Positions 52,601 through 64,000 of a stretch of DNA of 64,000 nucleotides are shown here, one piece after another. Position 1 is the stretch's first letter. Each line of letters begins with the position of its first letter. The notes under the pieces are model-generated. The model did not search any database. It had not been told where the DNA came from and saw only the letters and a program-made list of their open reading frames with translations. This DNA comes from Callaeas wilsoni (taxonomy: Eukaryota; Chordata; Aves; Passeriformes; Callaeidae): assembly GCA_013398955.1 (NCBI GenBank), contig VWPU01012104.1:62001-126000 (forward strand), written 5' to 3'. The translations under genes and the position numbers were made by a program.

Positions 52601-55600
52601 GTCTATCTACTGGCAGCTGCTTTGCTGACCACAAAAATAGTATCTACTCATTCTCTGTTTCTAGCCATGCTTCATTGAACAAAGTGACAAATGCAAAGAA
52701 AAAGAACTGAGAGTATTTGGTGGATTTCTGAAAGGATAAAAACAAGTGAAGGACATTGAAAAGCGCCAAAGCAACTGCATTAACTGCATATCAATCGACT
52801 GTCCATGCAGTGGTGGCTAAATATTGAAACGCAGACAGGTCTCCAACAGATGTACAAATATTGATTGCATGTAGGTACAATAATATAACACATTCATTGG
52901 AAAACTTGGTATTCTTTATATAGCAGTTCACCCTGATACAAGATTATTGAACTTCTTTCATCTACAGCTAAAATGATTCTTTTTCTATGTTAGTGGTCAC
53001 AGATTTAGTGGGAAGAAGAAAAAAACCCATGAGCTTTTCAGAACAGTTAGTGAAAACCCCGAACTGTTTTGTTAGTACTAGGCATTTGGATCCAGTTACA
53101 GAGATGTTCTGGGATTACACATCAAATATGTTTACACAACACTCAACAATCAGCTTGAAACAATTTACAGTTGCAGGTAAATTCACATTAGCTTTGTCGA
53201 TCTGTAAAAAGAAGTCTCTGAAACAAACACTTTCGCAACATGATGGGTTGGCTCCCTGATATACAAAAGTGTTTAGACAATAGCTATGTCTCTTTGTTTT
53301 ATGAGGGGAGAGGGCAATTGGAGTAATTAATTATCCTAATAAGAAGGCAATAAGTGGAGAAAGAAATGTGATTACCAGCAAGTGATTTCCATTAGATTTA
53401 GAAAGCTAATCAAAGTGCTTCATCTTTAGGCAACACTGTAAATACTACAGAACATTAAGAAGGAAGAAGAATGGAATCACAGTTTGAATTATATCACTTA
53501 TGAAAGGGTCTTAAGGCTAAATGCTGGATATATCTTATTGCAAAAAAAGCTTTATTTTTATTTAATTGAATCAATGCTTCCCACAACAATGTGGTCAAAA
53601 TGACGTCAGATTGGAGGATACAGTATCCTACTGTGCCTCACTTCATATTTCTGGAGCTTCCCCTGCACGAGACTCTCTCTAAAAGGTTTGTTTTGATGTA
53701 TCATAAGTGCAGCTAAAACACAGACTTTGTTATTGCCAATACACCCACAGGAGACTATGTGGAAATGAAAAATTCAGTAGAAGATGCTTTTTACCACCTA
53801 ACACCAAGACAAGAAAGGAGACGTGCAGCAACCATGTGTTACGCTGCCCATGAGAAGAAGGATAGGCTCAGCACCTTTGAGACAGCCCCTGGTACCAGAA
53901 AAAAATAAATCCATCCATTCCAGCATCTCTCTTGCAGGAAAAGCCATGAGAAACACTACCAGGGCAGCTTGGCTTCAGAGATACTGTGAGCAACAAACAC
54001 CAGCTTATGAGCCTTGTCCCTGCCAACTAGGATACAGCATTTTCCAATTTCACATGGATTTCTCTTCCTGACTGTCATGACCCTCACCAGATCTTCTCTC
54101 AGTCACACTATTTACCAGACTCACAGTATGAAGCTCCGGCAAGCTAGAAAAATCAAAAATCATGGCCTTAAAAGTTCAACAGTTAACAAACAAGACACTA
54201 ACAGGACACTCAGTGGATGTCTACTGGGAAGATTTAAGCTCCCTTCTTGGACTGGAATCAATGAGGAATGTGCTTTTACTTAACAGAAATGTAATCCATA
54301 GACTTATCTATACATAGATATTATATATATATCTGTGTATGTACACGCATCTGCACAAGCGTAATCATACACATTGTTGTTTATATACTAAAGACAAATT
54401 ACGTAGTAAATTTTTTCACAGATTGGTTAAGAGTGATTGAAAATATATCACCAGATAGTCACAGTAAGTATCTTGTTCAGTTCATTAAAGGGAAGTACTG
54501 TAGAAACAGAACATCACCTTCGAAGCTGTTAAACAGGGTGTTCGCTGGGATTCAGGGCAGAACTGTGGAAGAGATTTAAAGGAAAAATGGTGTTTTGAAA
54601 AGTATACTTGTAATACCAGACAGAAGTAAATGTATTCGAACAAGGTAGGGGTGAGGGCTGGGGTTTGCTTTTTTAATCCTTTTTTATGTGCTGCATATTT
54701 GTATTCTTTCTAACCACTTAAACACAAACTTTCAGAAGTTCCCATTTGACCAAATCATAATACAGGCTCCTTCTCTCAACTATCTTATTTTGATTGAAAT
54801 TTAATTACACCATATAGTCAAAATGGAACACATCATCTCTTTTAGAATGATGCAGGTCATTTAGCAGGTTGTTAAATGGCAGAAGCACTATGCCAGAACA
54901 CAGCTAAAACTGAGGCTTTGGGGGTTTTTTGGGTTTTTTCTTTATACTAGGTCCAAGCATTTGCTTGTGAAGGGGCAGTCTTATTTTCAGAGATCCTTCA
55001 GTTCTCTGGAAAACAATTTAAGTGAAAAGGCTTAACCAACATGTAGAGAGGAACAAGAGAAAAAGGAAACCTGACAAATAAAATCAAAGAACAAATAACA
55101 ATTTTGGTGGGTTCACATGCCATCCAGCCATAGGCATCTGTCTGAGTGTAAGGCTCAGTGGAGAAAGACAGATTTGTAACACAGGAGCTTTCAGCCACTC
55201 TAAAGGAAAAGTGCTGTATCAGCAGAGCCTGAGCACCATAGCACAGGTTCAGATTAGTCCAGGGTTCAAAGGAGAGGGCATGGATTTGTTCATTTTTTAA
55301 CCACTCAGTAGTCCAGGGAATCCAAACACCAAAGCTCATTCTAGATGGTATTTTTTTTCAAATTCTCTTACAACAAATACAGGTTGCTGAGGGATGATGC
55401 ACTCTCCTACAAGCAGTTTTAGTGCCTGACAGTTCATAAAAATGGGCCTAATCTCAGTTACAGCTGTACAGCTCTGAGTGACACTGACTGCTGTCAGGGC
55501 TCATCTGGAGCAGACACCCTGAAGGTGTCATTGTAAGGAGCAAGCAGAGTTTCTCTGCCATTTCATGACCATAACAAAATTAAATTTGGCCATAATCTTC

Positions 55601-58600
55601 AAAGACATTAAGTTTTAAGTGGAATTCAGGAGTGTGTTACAACCTTTGAAGGCTTTACAAACAATAAATGCCTTTATAGGCCATTGTAAGAGCCTGAAAA
55701 AAGCCTCAGAAAAGGACTGGGTGCTTCATCCACCCACTGTTATACAGGATGGGGAGGAGCTTGGTATCATTCTGAGCACTGGGCTACACAAGGAGCATCC
55801 CCGGAAAACGGGGTCTTGTCTGCCTTTGTTCACAGGCCTGAGTAATTATTACAATTAGGGGGCTTCTAGGGCTGGTCCTGCTGAAATTTCAAGCTGGGCA
55901 ATCAGCAACAGCAGAATAACCTTTAACATATCCCTGAGGGCACTCAAAAATATCACTGAGAAACATCAATTCAGTATCAGCAACAAAGGGCCAGGTAACC
56001 TGCAACTGCACATTTAATTTTAGGTCTGCACTGCAATTCTGGAGACACTAGGCACATACTTGGGAGGTTGTAAACATTTCCTCCCTTGTCCACCTGGGAT
56101 AAGCTAATGTCCATGTTTATCTAACTGCAGGTAAATGGGTGACACTTTCACAAAGGACTTGCTAAGATTTTCAGCATTTCAAAAATTTTATGAAGAAAAG
56201 AAGTGTCATGAATATCATGCTGGTGAGGAGTTTGCCTGGATCAGGAAACTGACTCCAAGGCAGTCTCTAAAAACTGGAACTTTCGGAAATCAATTACAAA
56301 TCCTTGTGTATCAGTACACCTGGGGCTTACTTACGTGATAGTTACTGTCTCAGAAGACTAGAAAGAAAAAAAAAATCATGACAGAGTTTCTCACAGAAAC
56401 TCTGGATGGATGGGTTTCTGTGGCAGCCATGCCATCGCTGTTGCAGGTAACTGCTGCCACTTACAGCGATGAAAGCACCAAACACAAACAGCATGGCTTT
56501 GGTCAGAGAGCGCCTTCCTCAGCACTGCAGGTCTGCAGTGAGCAACTGTGAAAGACACCAGGTACCTCTGGAAAAACCTAAACATGGAATCAGAAATAAG
56601 TTAAGGAAGAGGCTTCTTGGTTTCAGAGCAACTCATCTCCCTGCTTGCCTTTTCTTGTGGGAGGGAAGAAGGTAAACTACAAATGTGAACCCAAGAGTTG
56701 TTTCTTAGTAGTATTTCAATCCTTGGGTATGCATTCACCTCCCTGTGGGCACCTCCACAGCAAACCAAGGAGTAAGACAATGAAAGCCAATCCTAAACCA
56801 CCTGCCTCTGGACTTAGAAATTGTGGTGCTGCCCTTGGAATAATTGTTATCTTTGAGAGCAAGGGCAGTTACTGCAGGAACAGGTACAAACAAACACACT
56901 GACAGCAGGACCTGAGCTGGGAGCTTTGCACAGCACGGCCTCACCACTGTGCCAGTCATCAGTGGACCTCCCACCTCCCCAGGGATGTCTGACACAGTTC
57001 TGCATTGCACTGTGCAAGCATCAGGCCAGCAGAAATCATTAAAATTGATCGCGTTCTTTGCCTCTTCTGCACTTAACATGAACAAAAATCTTCCCCAAAA
57101 AAGTCCTGTGTTTCTTTGTAAATGACTTATTACCAGGGAAATAGAATGAGACTTAACACACAGAGCGTTAAGACCTATTGCCATTAAAGATGAAAACCCC
57201 TTAAAGTGTGACATGGTACCGTACTTCTGAGCTTTAAGCTACTGTTAAGCAGTGAACATACCAGATCAGTGGAGTGAGTATATTGTGAATATACACCTAT
57301 ATCCCAAGGTGAGAACCCATGTCATGATACCGTCTATGCTACCCTATATGAATAATGAAGAGTAGTTTTGGTAAAGTGCTTCAATGTTCCTCTGAAAAAA
57401 GTTATGAAAATATAAGTTTTGGAAACATCTCCTTCTTTAAGAAGCAGATCTCTTTGTTTCCTTGCTACAATAGCACTTGCATACAGTAAGCACTGTATTT
57501 CTACCTCTACTATCCATTTGCTTTCAAGCTAGATTAGATCAGGAACAATACATCTGGATGTAGAGGAAAATGCCACAATCTAAAATTGCTAAAAATTCCA
57601 TGAAAGCCTTTGGCTACAATAAACATTATCAAAACAGAAACTTCTGAATAATAATTTAACAAGAATTAAAAGAGCAGATTCATAGCAGAACAGGACATAA
57701 ATGTCACAGTATATTTTCATCGGGAGGCAAATCTGCAGGACCTGTTAGTGATGCTTCAAATATGTTTTGCCGTGGGCTGCTCTCAGGTACACTGCACACA
57801 CCCAACCCTCTGGCCTCCAGCAGCTGGAGTTGAAAGCAAAAGTATCAAATGCTGAAAGACATCTGAGACAGAAGATAAATTTTTGAAAAAGCATAAAAAG
57901 TTTTGAAAAAACATAACCTTGATTCAGTGAATGACAGTGTGGAAGATCCCATTTATTAATAGATCTGAAATACTGTTGCTATTTTTGAAGATGTTGCTAA
58001 ATGTAATTGTTTGAGCAATATGCCAGTTTGAAATGAAAAAGTACATTTTTTTTTCATCTTATTAGCCCTTCCTTGACGACCCAAAAGAAACTTCAGCACA
58101 CAATGAAATACGAGTCTCCTACTGCTCTTTGCATTATTACAGATATATGAAAATATACTGTGACATCCAACATGCTGTAGAGGTGACTGAGACAGTGACA
58201 GCAGCAACAAAACAAAAAAACAAACAACCCACCAAACACTGAAAATATAAGCACCCTGGCAAGTGCTTATTCATATAGGCATAACCCGAGCTAAGGACAT
58301 AAGGCATGCTCCAAAAACCTCAGAGGTCACCTGGGGCTCACAGGGACGGCTGCTGCTGTCAGAATTCTTATTCCAACATCCCAAGGGAGAGAGGGGGGTT
58401 GGGGAGGAATGAGGACAAAGGGAGAAAAGAAAAACTTTAGAAACTGTACCCTTGCTGTCAAAAAGGCTTCAAAGTCAGCTGCCATCTTGACATGAGGTTG
58501 CAATTCCTGTTACCATACCTTTTTAGACAGAGGGAACATGCTTAGTGAACGGGTCCCTCATTCATTTTCAAGAAAGATTAAATGTAAAGTGTTAGGGGGC

Positions 58601-58635
58601 TGTTTCTTTGTTTGTTGGTTTGTTTGTTTGTTTTT
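58601..58635. repeat. GTTT tetranucleotide repeat just after KCNH1 stop
   Basis: TTTGTTTG-type units with one GTTG interruption, reading as ACAAAC repeats in the KCNH1 mRNA, begin about 14 bases after the stop codon. Confidence 0.9.
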
Positions 58636-58648
58636 AAAAAGAAACACC

Positions 58649-59497
58649 TCAGCTAGCTCCAAAAACGTCTTTTTCTGATTCTGGAGACTGGGGCCTTGAT
58701 ATTTCAAACAACTCCTGTGGCGACTGGGAGCTTCTTCTTGAGGTTAATATCCTAAGTATCTCAGCAAGCTGATTTTCTATATTGGTCATTTTTGTGTTTA
58801 AAGCCTTGATGTCCTCTTTCAACTCATGTTTCACTTCTAGCATGGTGGCCTGAAGAGTCTGTTCTGGGATGGGATAAAAGGAATGCTTGACCTCGGTGAG
58901 GACCGGGCTGTGGTCCTGCGGGCTTCTCGTCTCCCCAGCATTATCCAAGCGCAAGTCACTTTTTGTAATGCCACTGTCACAAGAGTCTGTCTTCTTCAGG
59001 GTAGCTTCTCCCGAAGCTTTAGTTCTCTCAGGTAAAGTCTCCATCGACTCTGCTTTAGAGACCTTGTTCCAGTCTTCACCTTTCCCACAGGCTTCCTTGA
59101 ACTTGGCCCAGCCTTTCCGCCGGGGGTAGTCCCCCGACGCCTTACACGCCGCGTGGTCCGATGGCGGGGCCTGCAGCTTGGCCTGGTCGGAGGCCCCCGA
59201 GGTGGAGGCGGGCTGGTAGGACACGGGGGTCGCCGGGCTCTCCCGAACCGTCACAACGCTGGCCTTGACCACTGCGCGAGCAGAGGATTGCTCCCCGACA
59301 GCATTGCCCTTTTCCACATCCAGGTCGTCCGGATCTCGGCCCCTCTCTGCTGCAAGCCGTGCTTCCTTCTGCTGCCTGAACCTCTGGAATAGCCGCCGGA
59401 CAGGGTGGTCCGGGGGTAGGATCAGAGGTGCTTCGTTCTTCCTCTTCATTCTCTCCTCTTCTTCCCGCTTGACATCACTGATTTTCCGGAACACAAT
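58649..59497 (-). CDS. KCNH1: KCNH1 terminal coding exon (EAG1/Kv10.1 C-terminus)
   Basis: KCNH1 is the pore-forming subunit of a voltage-gated, calmodulin-inhibited potassium channel of neuronal plasma membrane. This last exon encodes 282 residues after the cyclic-nucleotide-binding homology domain. On the minus strand a pyrimidine-rich tract ends in TAG at 59500-59498, then ATT GTG TTC opens the exon as [15 protein letters not shown]. Residues 1-10 and about 36-46 ([11 protein letters not shown]) match the two C-terminal calmodulin-binding stretches described for EAG1. A central low-complexity linker (about 53-150) diverges from mammals. The block [20 protein letters not shown] onward is almost identical to human. 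Residues about 215-253 ([15 protein letters not shown] through AEILRIL) are the tetramerising coiled coil. The chain ends KDVFGAS then TGA (58651-58649). The ORF appears to begin at a GTG because it is an internal exon; there is no translation start here. The GC- and CpG-rich stretch near 59100-59290 is coding sequence, not a promoter island. Confidence 0.97.
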   Translation of the reverse strand: MVFRKISDVKREEEERMKRKNEAPLILPPDHPVRRLFQRFRQQKEARLAAERGRDPDDLDVEKGNAVGEQSSARAVVKASVVTVRESPATPVSYQPASTSGASDQAKLQAPPSDHAACKASGDYPRRKGWAKFKEACGKGEDWNKVSKAESMETLPERTKASGEATLKKTDSCDSGITKSDLRLDNAGETRSPQDHSPVLTEVKHSFYPIPEQTLQATMLEVKHELKEDIKALNTKMTNIENQLAEILRILTSRRSSQSPQELFEISRPQSPESEKDVFGAS

Positions 59498-62400
59498 CTA
59501 CAGGAGGAAAGAGATTTCACTCTGTGATTAACTGCACATTTGTTAAGGGGGAAAAGTTGGAGAAAGAATTATTTGAAAGAATCTATTTTAACTGAGAAGT
59601 GCACAACCTCTGCACATATATAGCAACATTTTCAAATGTCTTATATTGTGTGGAACATGGTTTATTTCGTTATTTAAGAGCAGACACCATCTGTCTTATA
59701 ACACCAGAGAGAAAAAAAAAACTATAAGAAAAATACTTCTCCAGCTCTGACAGGTCAGCAAGGCAGTGCCATTGTAAATATAATGATTCCAGGAAGATAC
59801 TTGTTCTATTTTGTGTTAGAAGTGACTTCTTGTATTTGTTTTCCTGACTTTATGGTTTAGCACCAAGATTCTAATGTTTCAGAGCCATTCCCCTCAGTCT
59901 CATCTCAGAGCTCACTCACTACAAATGATCTGATATTATTTTAGTGCAGCTTGGCCACTCATGGTGCCAATACAGCAGAGACTACTCTGGACTCTTCAAC
60001 AGTAGTTTGCAAAGTGGTCCTTGCCCTCTCTTCCTCCCACATATTCCTCTAGAAGCAATGTGCAGATTAAGGATGCAAAGCTTGAGTCAGTCCCAAAGCC
60101 AGGGGCTCAAGGACAATGGGAGATGGGCTTGGCAAGACATGGGGAAGCTGCTCATGCCTTGATTACCTCAGAAGCTTGTAGAGCTTCATGTCTTGATTTA
60201 TCTCTATTTCCATGCAAAAGAGAACATTTTTGCACAAACAAACATTAATTTTCCATCTACCCTCCTAATTATATCTTCCTGAGCCTCTAGGCTACGTGAT
60301 CTCTTTAGGAGCAGCCCAAGGGTCCCACAGTACTGATGAAACCTTCACAGTATCCCAACCTGTAGCCAGGCAATGTTTCTTCCTTGTATGTGATAGAAAC
60401 ACATTGTCTTCAAAAACTCTGTGCATTTTACATTAGTATTGGTATTTTCCAAGCAAACTCAAAAATTCCAGTCTGGCACTAACGAAGAACCAGTAAGTAG
60501 TCTTGTTTGAAAATCGGAAGTCCCCAAAGCTGAAGTTTGCAATACAGAGGGTAAAAGACGCAGCCCCCAGCTTCTACTGAATACTGATACCTAATCCCTT
60601 TAGCTGCTTTTGGGAAAATCCACTCAAAGATCTTACACTTCAATGCAGAAATAACTTTCAGATTCAAATCATTATTAGGAAATGTGTAAATAAACCCATC
60701 CCTCTGTTGCAGACAAATTTAAATTAAACTAAAGTTAATAAGCACTTCTTCACTGGCACACACAAAATTAATGTTTCTCCAGACTCCAATGCTTCTTGAC
60801 AGTTTTGTCATTGTGGAGCAGGCAAAAAAACATCTTAACAGTGCGTCTTTGGAAGGAAGACGTTGTCAGACTTGGCAGCATTTCCTAAATACAAAAGAAT
60901 AAAATTAGCAGGAAGGGTATTTTATTTCCAAGCTGCAATTAGGAAACTAAATATGAGATAAGAATAAGAAAACAGGGTACTTGACAGTATTTTTTTTCCT
61001 CCCTCCAGGAAACTCACTCTGCAGTAGAAAGTGGACAAAGCAGCGTAATCCTTAGAAGTCACAGAATAGCAGTTACAGGGAAGGGAATTCAATGCAATCC
61101 TGCAGGCTAATGGCTTCCCACGCACTGGCACTTTCCCACTTTACCTGAGGGATGAGTGTCAGCCCAGTGTTAGGGCAACTGCCCTGCTCGCTCTGCTGGA
61201 GCCCAGTGATGCCAAGCAGGGTCTCAGGGTGTCACTCCAGCAGCATCCTGAGGCTGGTGCTGGGGGCACAAAGCCCCAGCAAACCAAGGCAGCTACCTGA
61301 CCAAGCCAGGTCCATTTGTCCCTGCAAAATTCTGTGTCCCCAAGCCTTCTCGCCCCTGGAGTTTGCATGTTGGGTGTGGACATCCACATCTGTGCCAGAT
61401 GCAGCTAACAGGGCTCACTTTGTACATAAGCCTGTTGTCTTGGTCTGACCTATGGATCGGGACTTGCCTTAAATGCTCAGAAGGGACGTATGACTGGCTG
61501 GTGCAGTGGTCATCCTCACAGGGGTCATCAAGGAAGGCTTTTCAGACCCAGAGGCCAGGATGCTTTGCAGAGTCAGTGTCTGGGCCAACCCCTGCTCCAC
61601 ACAGCCCAGTCAGCACTTGTCTGGAAAGCACTGGACAACATCTCACTATTTAGTGACTGGTTTTCGAAACATAAATGGGTAAGTTATGTGACAGAAACTG
61701 CCTCTGCTACAGCACCAAGAGGAATCACTTATTAACAGCCTGACCCAACCCGTATTAGTCCTTGCCACTGCACCTCAGGCAGCACTCTGTGCTGGGGGAC
61801 ATGATAAAAAAACAAATCTACCAGCAAACGCAGAAAGTTGAGCACTGATGGACAAGCTGTTGGCAGCACTTATCCACCCACAAACCCCACTGCTCTCCAT
61901 GGCACTGCCTAGGTGAGCCCTCCCTGTGGATGCCAGGCACACTTGGCCATGGAGGAGCTGCTATCAGCCTTCCCACTCTGTGGTGGTCAGCCTGACAGCC
62001 CTGAACACACCTTCACTGCTTTGCCTTCGGGAGATCCAACTGCAGCAGGAACAGAATGTATGTGGAGGGAGATGTACAAACACCACCTTTGCCATGGGTA
62101 CTGCTACCACACTTACGAGACCCCTAATTTCCATTTTCCACAAGGCCTTACACCAGCTATGAGGGAAGTGCACCATGGCAGCAGCCACTGCATGAGCGCA
62201 GATAGCCAACGCTTGTGTCTCCCACCGTGCCCAGTATCTTCTACAGATATGCATTTATGTGACAAGCTGTGCTCACGTGGTGCAAGTCAAACCTTTGCAC
62301 ATTTGCCAGGGGACACCGCCTCCAGCTCTTGGGTTGGCTCCTTTTAACTAACTCCTGAGACACTGGAGAAATAGCTGTCAGGGAGCAACTTCTCTTTGGG

Positions 62401-64000
62401 AAGCTCAGGAAAAGCTGTCACTTGTCTCCTTTTTTGCAAGTTCCCCAATGCTGTATTTTCTCCAGACAACTCCATATTTATGTATTAAGGAAAAATATTA
62501 TAGCTATGCAAAACTCAGCAGTAACTGAAAATACTTTAAAGAATTCCATTTTGGATTTTTTTCTGCCTTTTTAAAAGATTAAGTGCAAATCCTTATAAAT
62601 AAAATACACATAACTTTAAAATGGACTCTTTTCTTAAAATGCTAAGGAAAGCAGAGTTTTTAAGTGGTTAAACATCTTCAGCAGCAGCCAAGTTATTCAG
62701 AAAATCTGGTTGTTATGCCAATGGATGTACACCTGCTTCCACAAGCAGTAACAATACAAAGGAAAAGAAAATAGATTTCATTTGTTGTAAGGAAGAGAAA
62801 TCTGGACCTACAAATGAATTTTCATGCGGAATTGGATAGGGCTACAAATATGGACCTTAATCAAAGTTAAAACCCAAAATATTGTCGCAAAGATCCCAAG
62901 ATAGCTTTTAGAACAGTCCCTCTTTATCTCTTTCTCCAAGCAGTCATCTCTGTCTGGGAAGGGACAGAGCTTTATACCGTCAAAATCTCCTAGTCCATGT
63001 ATCATACACTGCTCAAACACAGGGGACTTCACAACTTATGCAGTTCCCCATAACACTGCACTCTTCAAGACCTAAGCACACAGAAAAAAAACTAGTGGGA
63101 GCATTTTAACAGTATGTCAAGACCAAAAGATGGACAAAGAACCTGAACTGAGACGAAATAACATGAAATTTAAACACCAGGCCTAAAGCTGCATGTTTCA
63201 CACGTCCAATTTCAAATCTCATTTCATAATTCTGTTTTTATTAAAAAGGTGCTGAATCTTGTACCTCCACAGGGAAGCTGCCCAAACTGACAGAAATTGG
63301 AGTATTGTGGAGATATCATCCTAGATTTGCCAAAAACTTGAAAAATAGCCCTGTTAGGGACAGATTCTTGCAGCTGTATAAACATTTAATCAAGGCATGC
63401 AGTTATGATGACTCGATAACAATTTTTACTTTTTGGAAAATGCAGAGACAAGTGGAGAAATGCGCTGACATGTCCTGGTGCACTCCTGCTCCCCTATGTC
63501 CCCATAGACCTATGACAGAACGCTCATGAGTCCTGTCCAAGAAAGAAAGATGGGGTTACACCAAGCACTTTTCCCTTTCCTCAGTGTTACCTAGTTGTGA
63601 AGATGAAGTCCTAAGTGACTTTGGGCAAAAACTCTGCCTCTTTTGAATCATCATAGAATTTTCAGGTTGTATTTCTAGAATCAATGTTTTTACAGATTAA
63701 GGTCAAAGTATTAAAAAAATGAGGTGGACGTAATTGAACACTTGGTTGTCGAATGTGGAGTGCCCAGCAAGTGTTACAAGGATTTTACTGTGCTCAGCAC
63801 TGAAACCCAAGCATCGTTTAAATAACAGAGCATGTACATTATTTGTGAATATGACTTTCATAATTTCTTTATGATAAGACAAGGAGAACAGATGGCAATG
63901 TGACCCCCAGCATAAGGCAGGCCATAGGATTGCTCTGAAGGGGCATTCCCTGGGAGGAATCTTGTTACCACTAGATTGCATCTTTTAGAAAAACACCCAG
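59498..64000 (-). other. KCNH1: KCNH1 intron upstream of the last exon (continues past the window)
   Basis: The intron begins at the acceptor complementary to 59498-59500 and runs to the window end with no second KCNH1 exon found on the minus strand. I looked for the preceding exon (end of the cyclic-nucleotide-binding homology domain and NLRKR) and did not see it. A GC-richer section at 61140-62350 carries open frames on both strands but no recognisable domain. The rest is AT-rich unique-looking sequence. Confidence 0.7.

Larger units (their letters stand above)
52425..58648 (-). other. KCNH1: KCNH1 3' UTR (predicted extent, ~6.2 kb)
   Basis: On the minus strand this runs from just after the KCNH1 TGA to the strong poly(A) site near 52.43 kb. 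It shows no coding constraint; a 159-codon open frame at 57214-56735 has no recognisable domain. It contains a GTTT-type repeat directly after the stop (58601-58635), TA/TG repeats (54320-54350) and an ATAC repeat near its distal end (52573-52600). Mammalian KCNH1 also has a multi-kilobase 3' UTR, which fits. Additional TTTATT motifs (for example near 53551 and 57951) could give shorter isoforms. Confidence 0.55.

Noticed and set aside
56735..57214. 159-codon open frame on the minus strand
   Set aside because: It lies within the predicted KCNH1 3' UTR, has no domain and no reason to be translated.
59100..59290. CpG-rich block that could be read as a promoter island
   Set aside because: It is fully inside the KCNH1 last exon and is explained by coding sequence.
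61913..62347. 144-codon plus-strand open frame
   Set aside because: It lies in the KCNH1 intron, opposite strand, with no recognisable domain and competing frames of similar length.
1..64000. CRISPR arrays, tRNA or rRNA genes, prokaryotic operons
   Set aside because: No direct-repeat/spacer pattern, no cloverleaf with A/B boxes that I could recognise, and the sequence is plainly vertebrate.

Overview
This is vertebrate, almost certainly bird, nuclear DNA. CR1 LINE fragments and a bird-type long terminal repeat are scattered through AT-rich, gene-poor sequence. Only two short coding pieces are recognisable and both carry proper splice acceptors. There are no operons, dense ORFs or other prokaryotic features. 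I cannot name the species.

Layout. Positions 1-42153 appear to be the long terminal intron of HHAT (Hedgehog acyltransferase, + strand). I recognise no exon there. The intron holds a CR1 reverse-transcriptase fossil (12.3-12.7 kb), two CR1 3'-end fragments (14.0 and 21.2-21.6 kb), a ~1.08-kb antisense LTR (8.7-9.8 kb), a CpG/E-box knot (15.8 kb), several homeodomain-motif-rich stretches and a perfect 22-bp hairpin (37.4 kb). The last HHAT coding exon is 42154-42245. Its 3' UTR probably ends near 44.45 kb.

Positions 44.45-52.43 kb are a convergent intergenic gap with a probable solo LTR end (45.3-45.6 kb) and a perfect 22-bp palindrome (45.74 kb). The last exon of KCNH1 (EAG1/Kv10.1 potassium channel, minus strand) is 58649-59497. 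A predicted ~6.2-kb 3' UTR runs down to a poly(A) signal at 52446-52441. Positions 59498-64000 are the KCNH1 intron upstream of that exon.

The tail-to-tail HHAT/KCNH1 order matches the arrangement I recall for human chromosome 1q32, which supports both assignments. The two genes are not known to work in one pathway: HHAT palmitoylates Hedgehog ligands in the ER, and KCNH1 is a neuronal voltage-gated K+ channel. I found no convincing undescribed biological system. The most unusual items are the perfect hairpin at 37.37 kb, the perfect palindrome at 45.74 kb and the minisatellite-bearing LTR.
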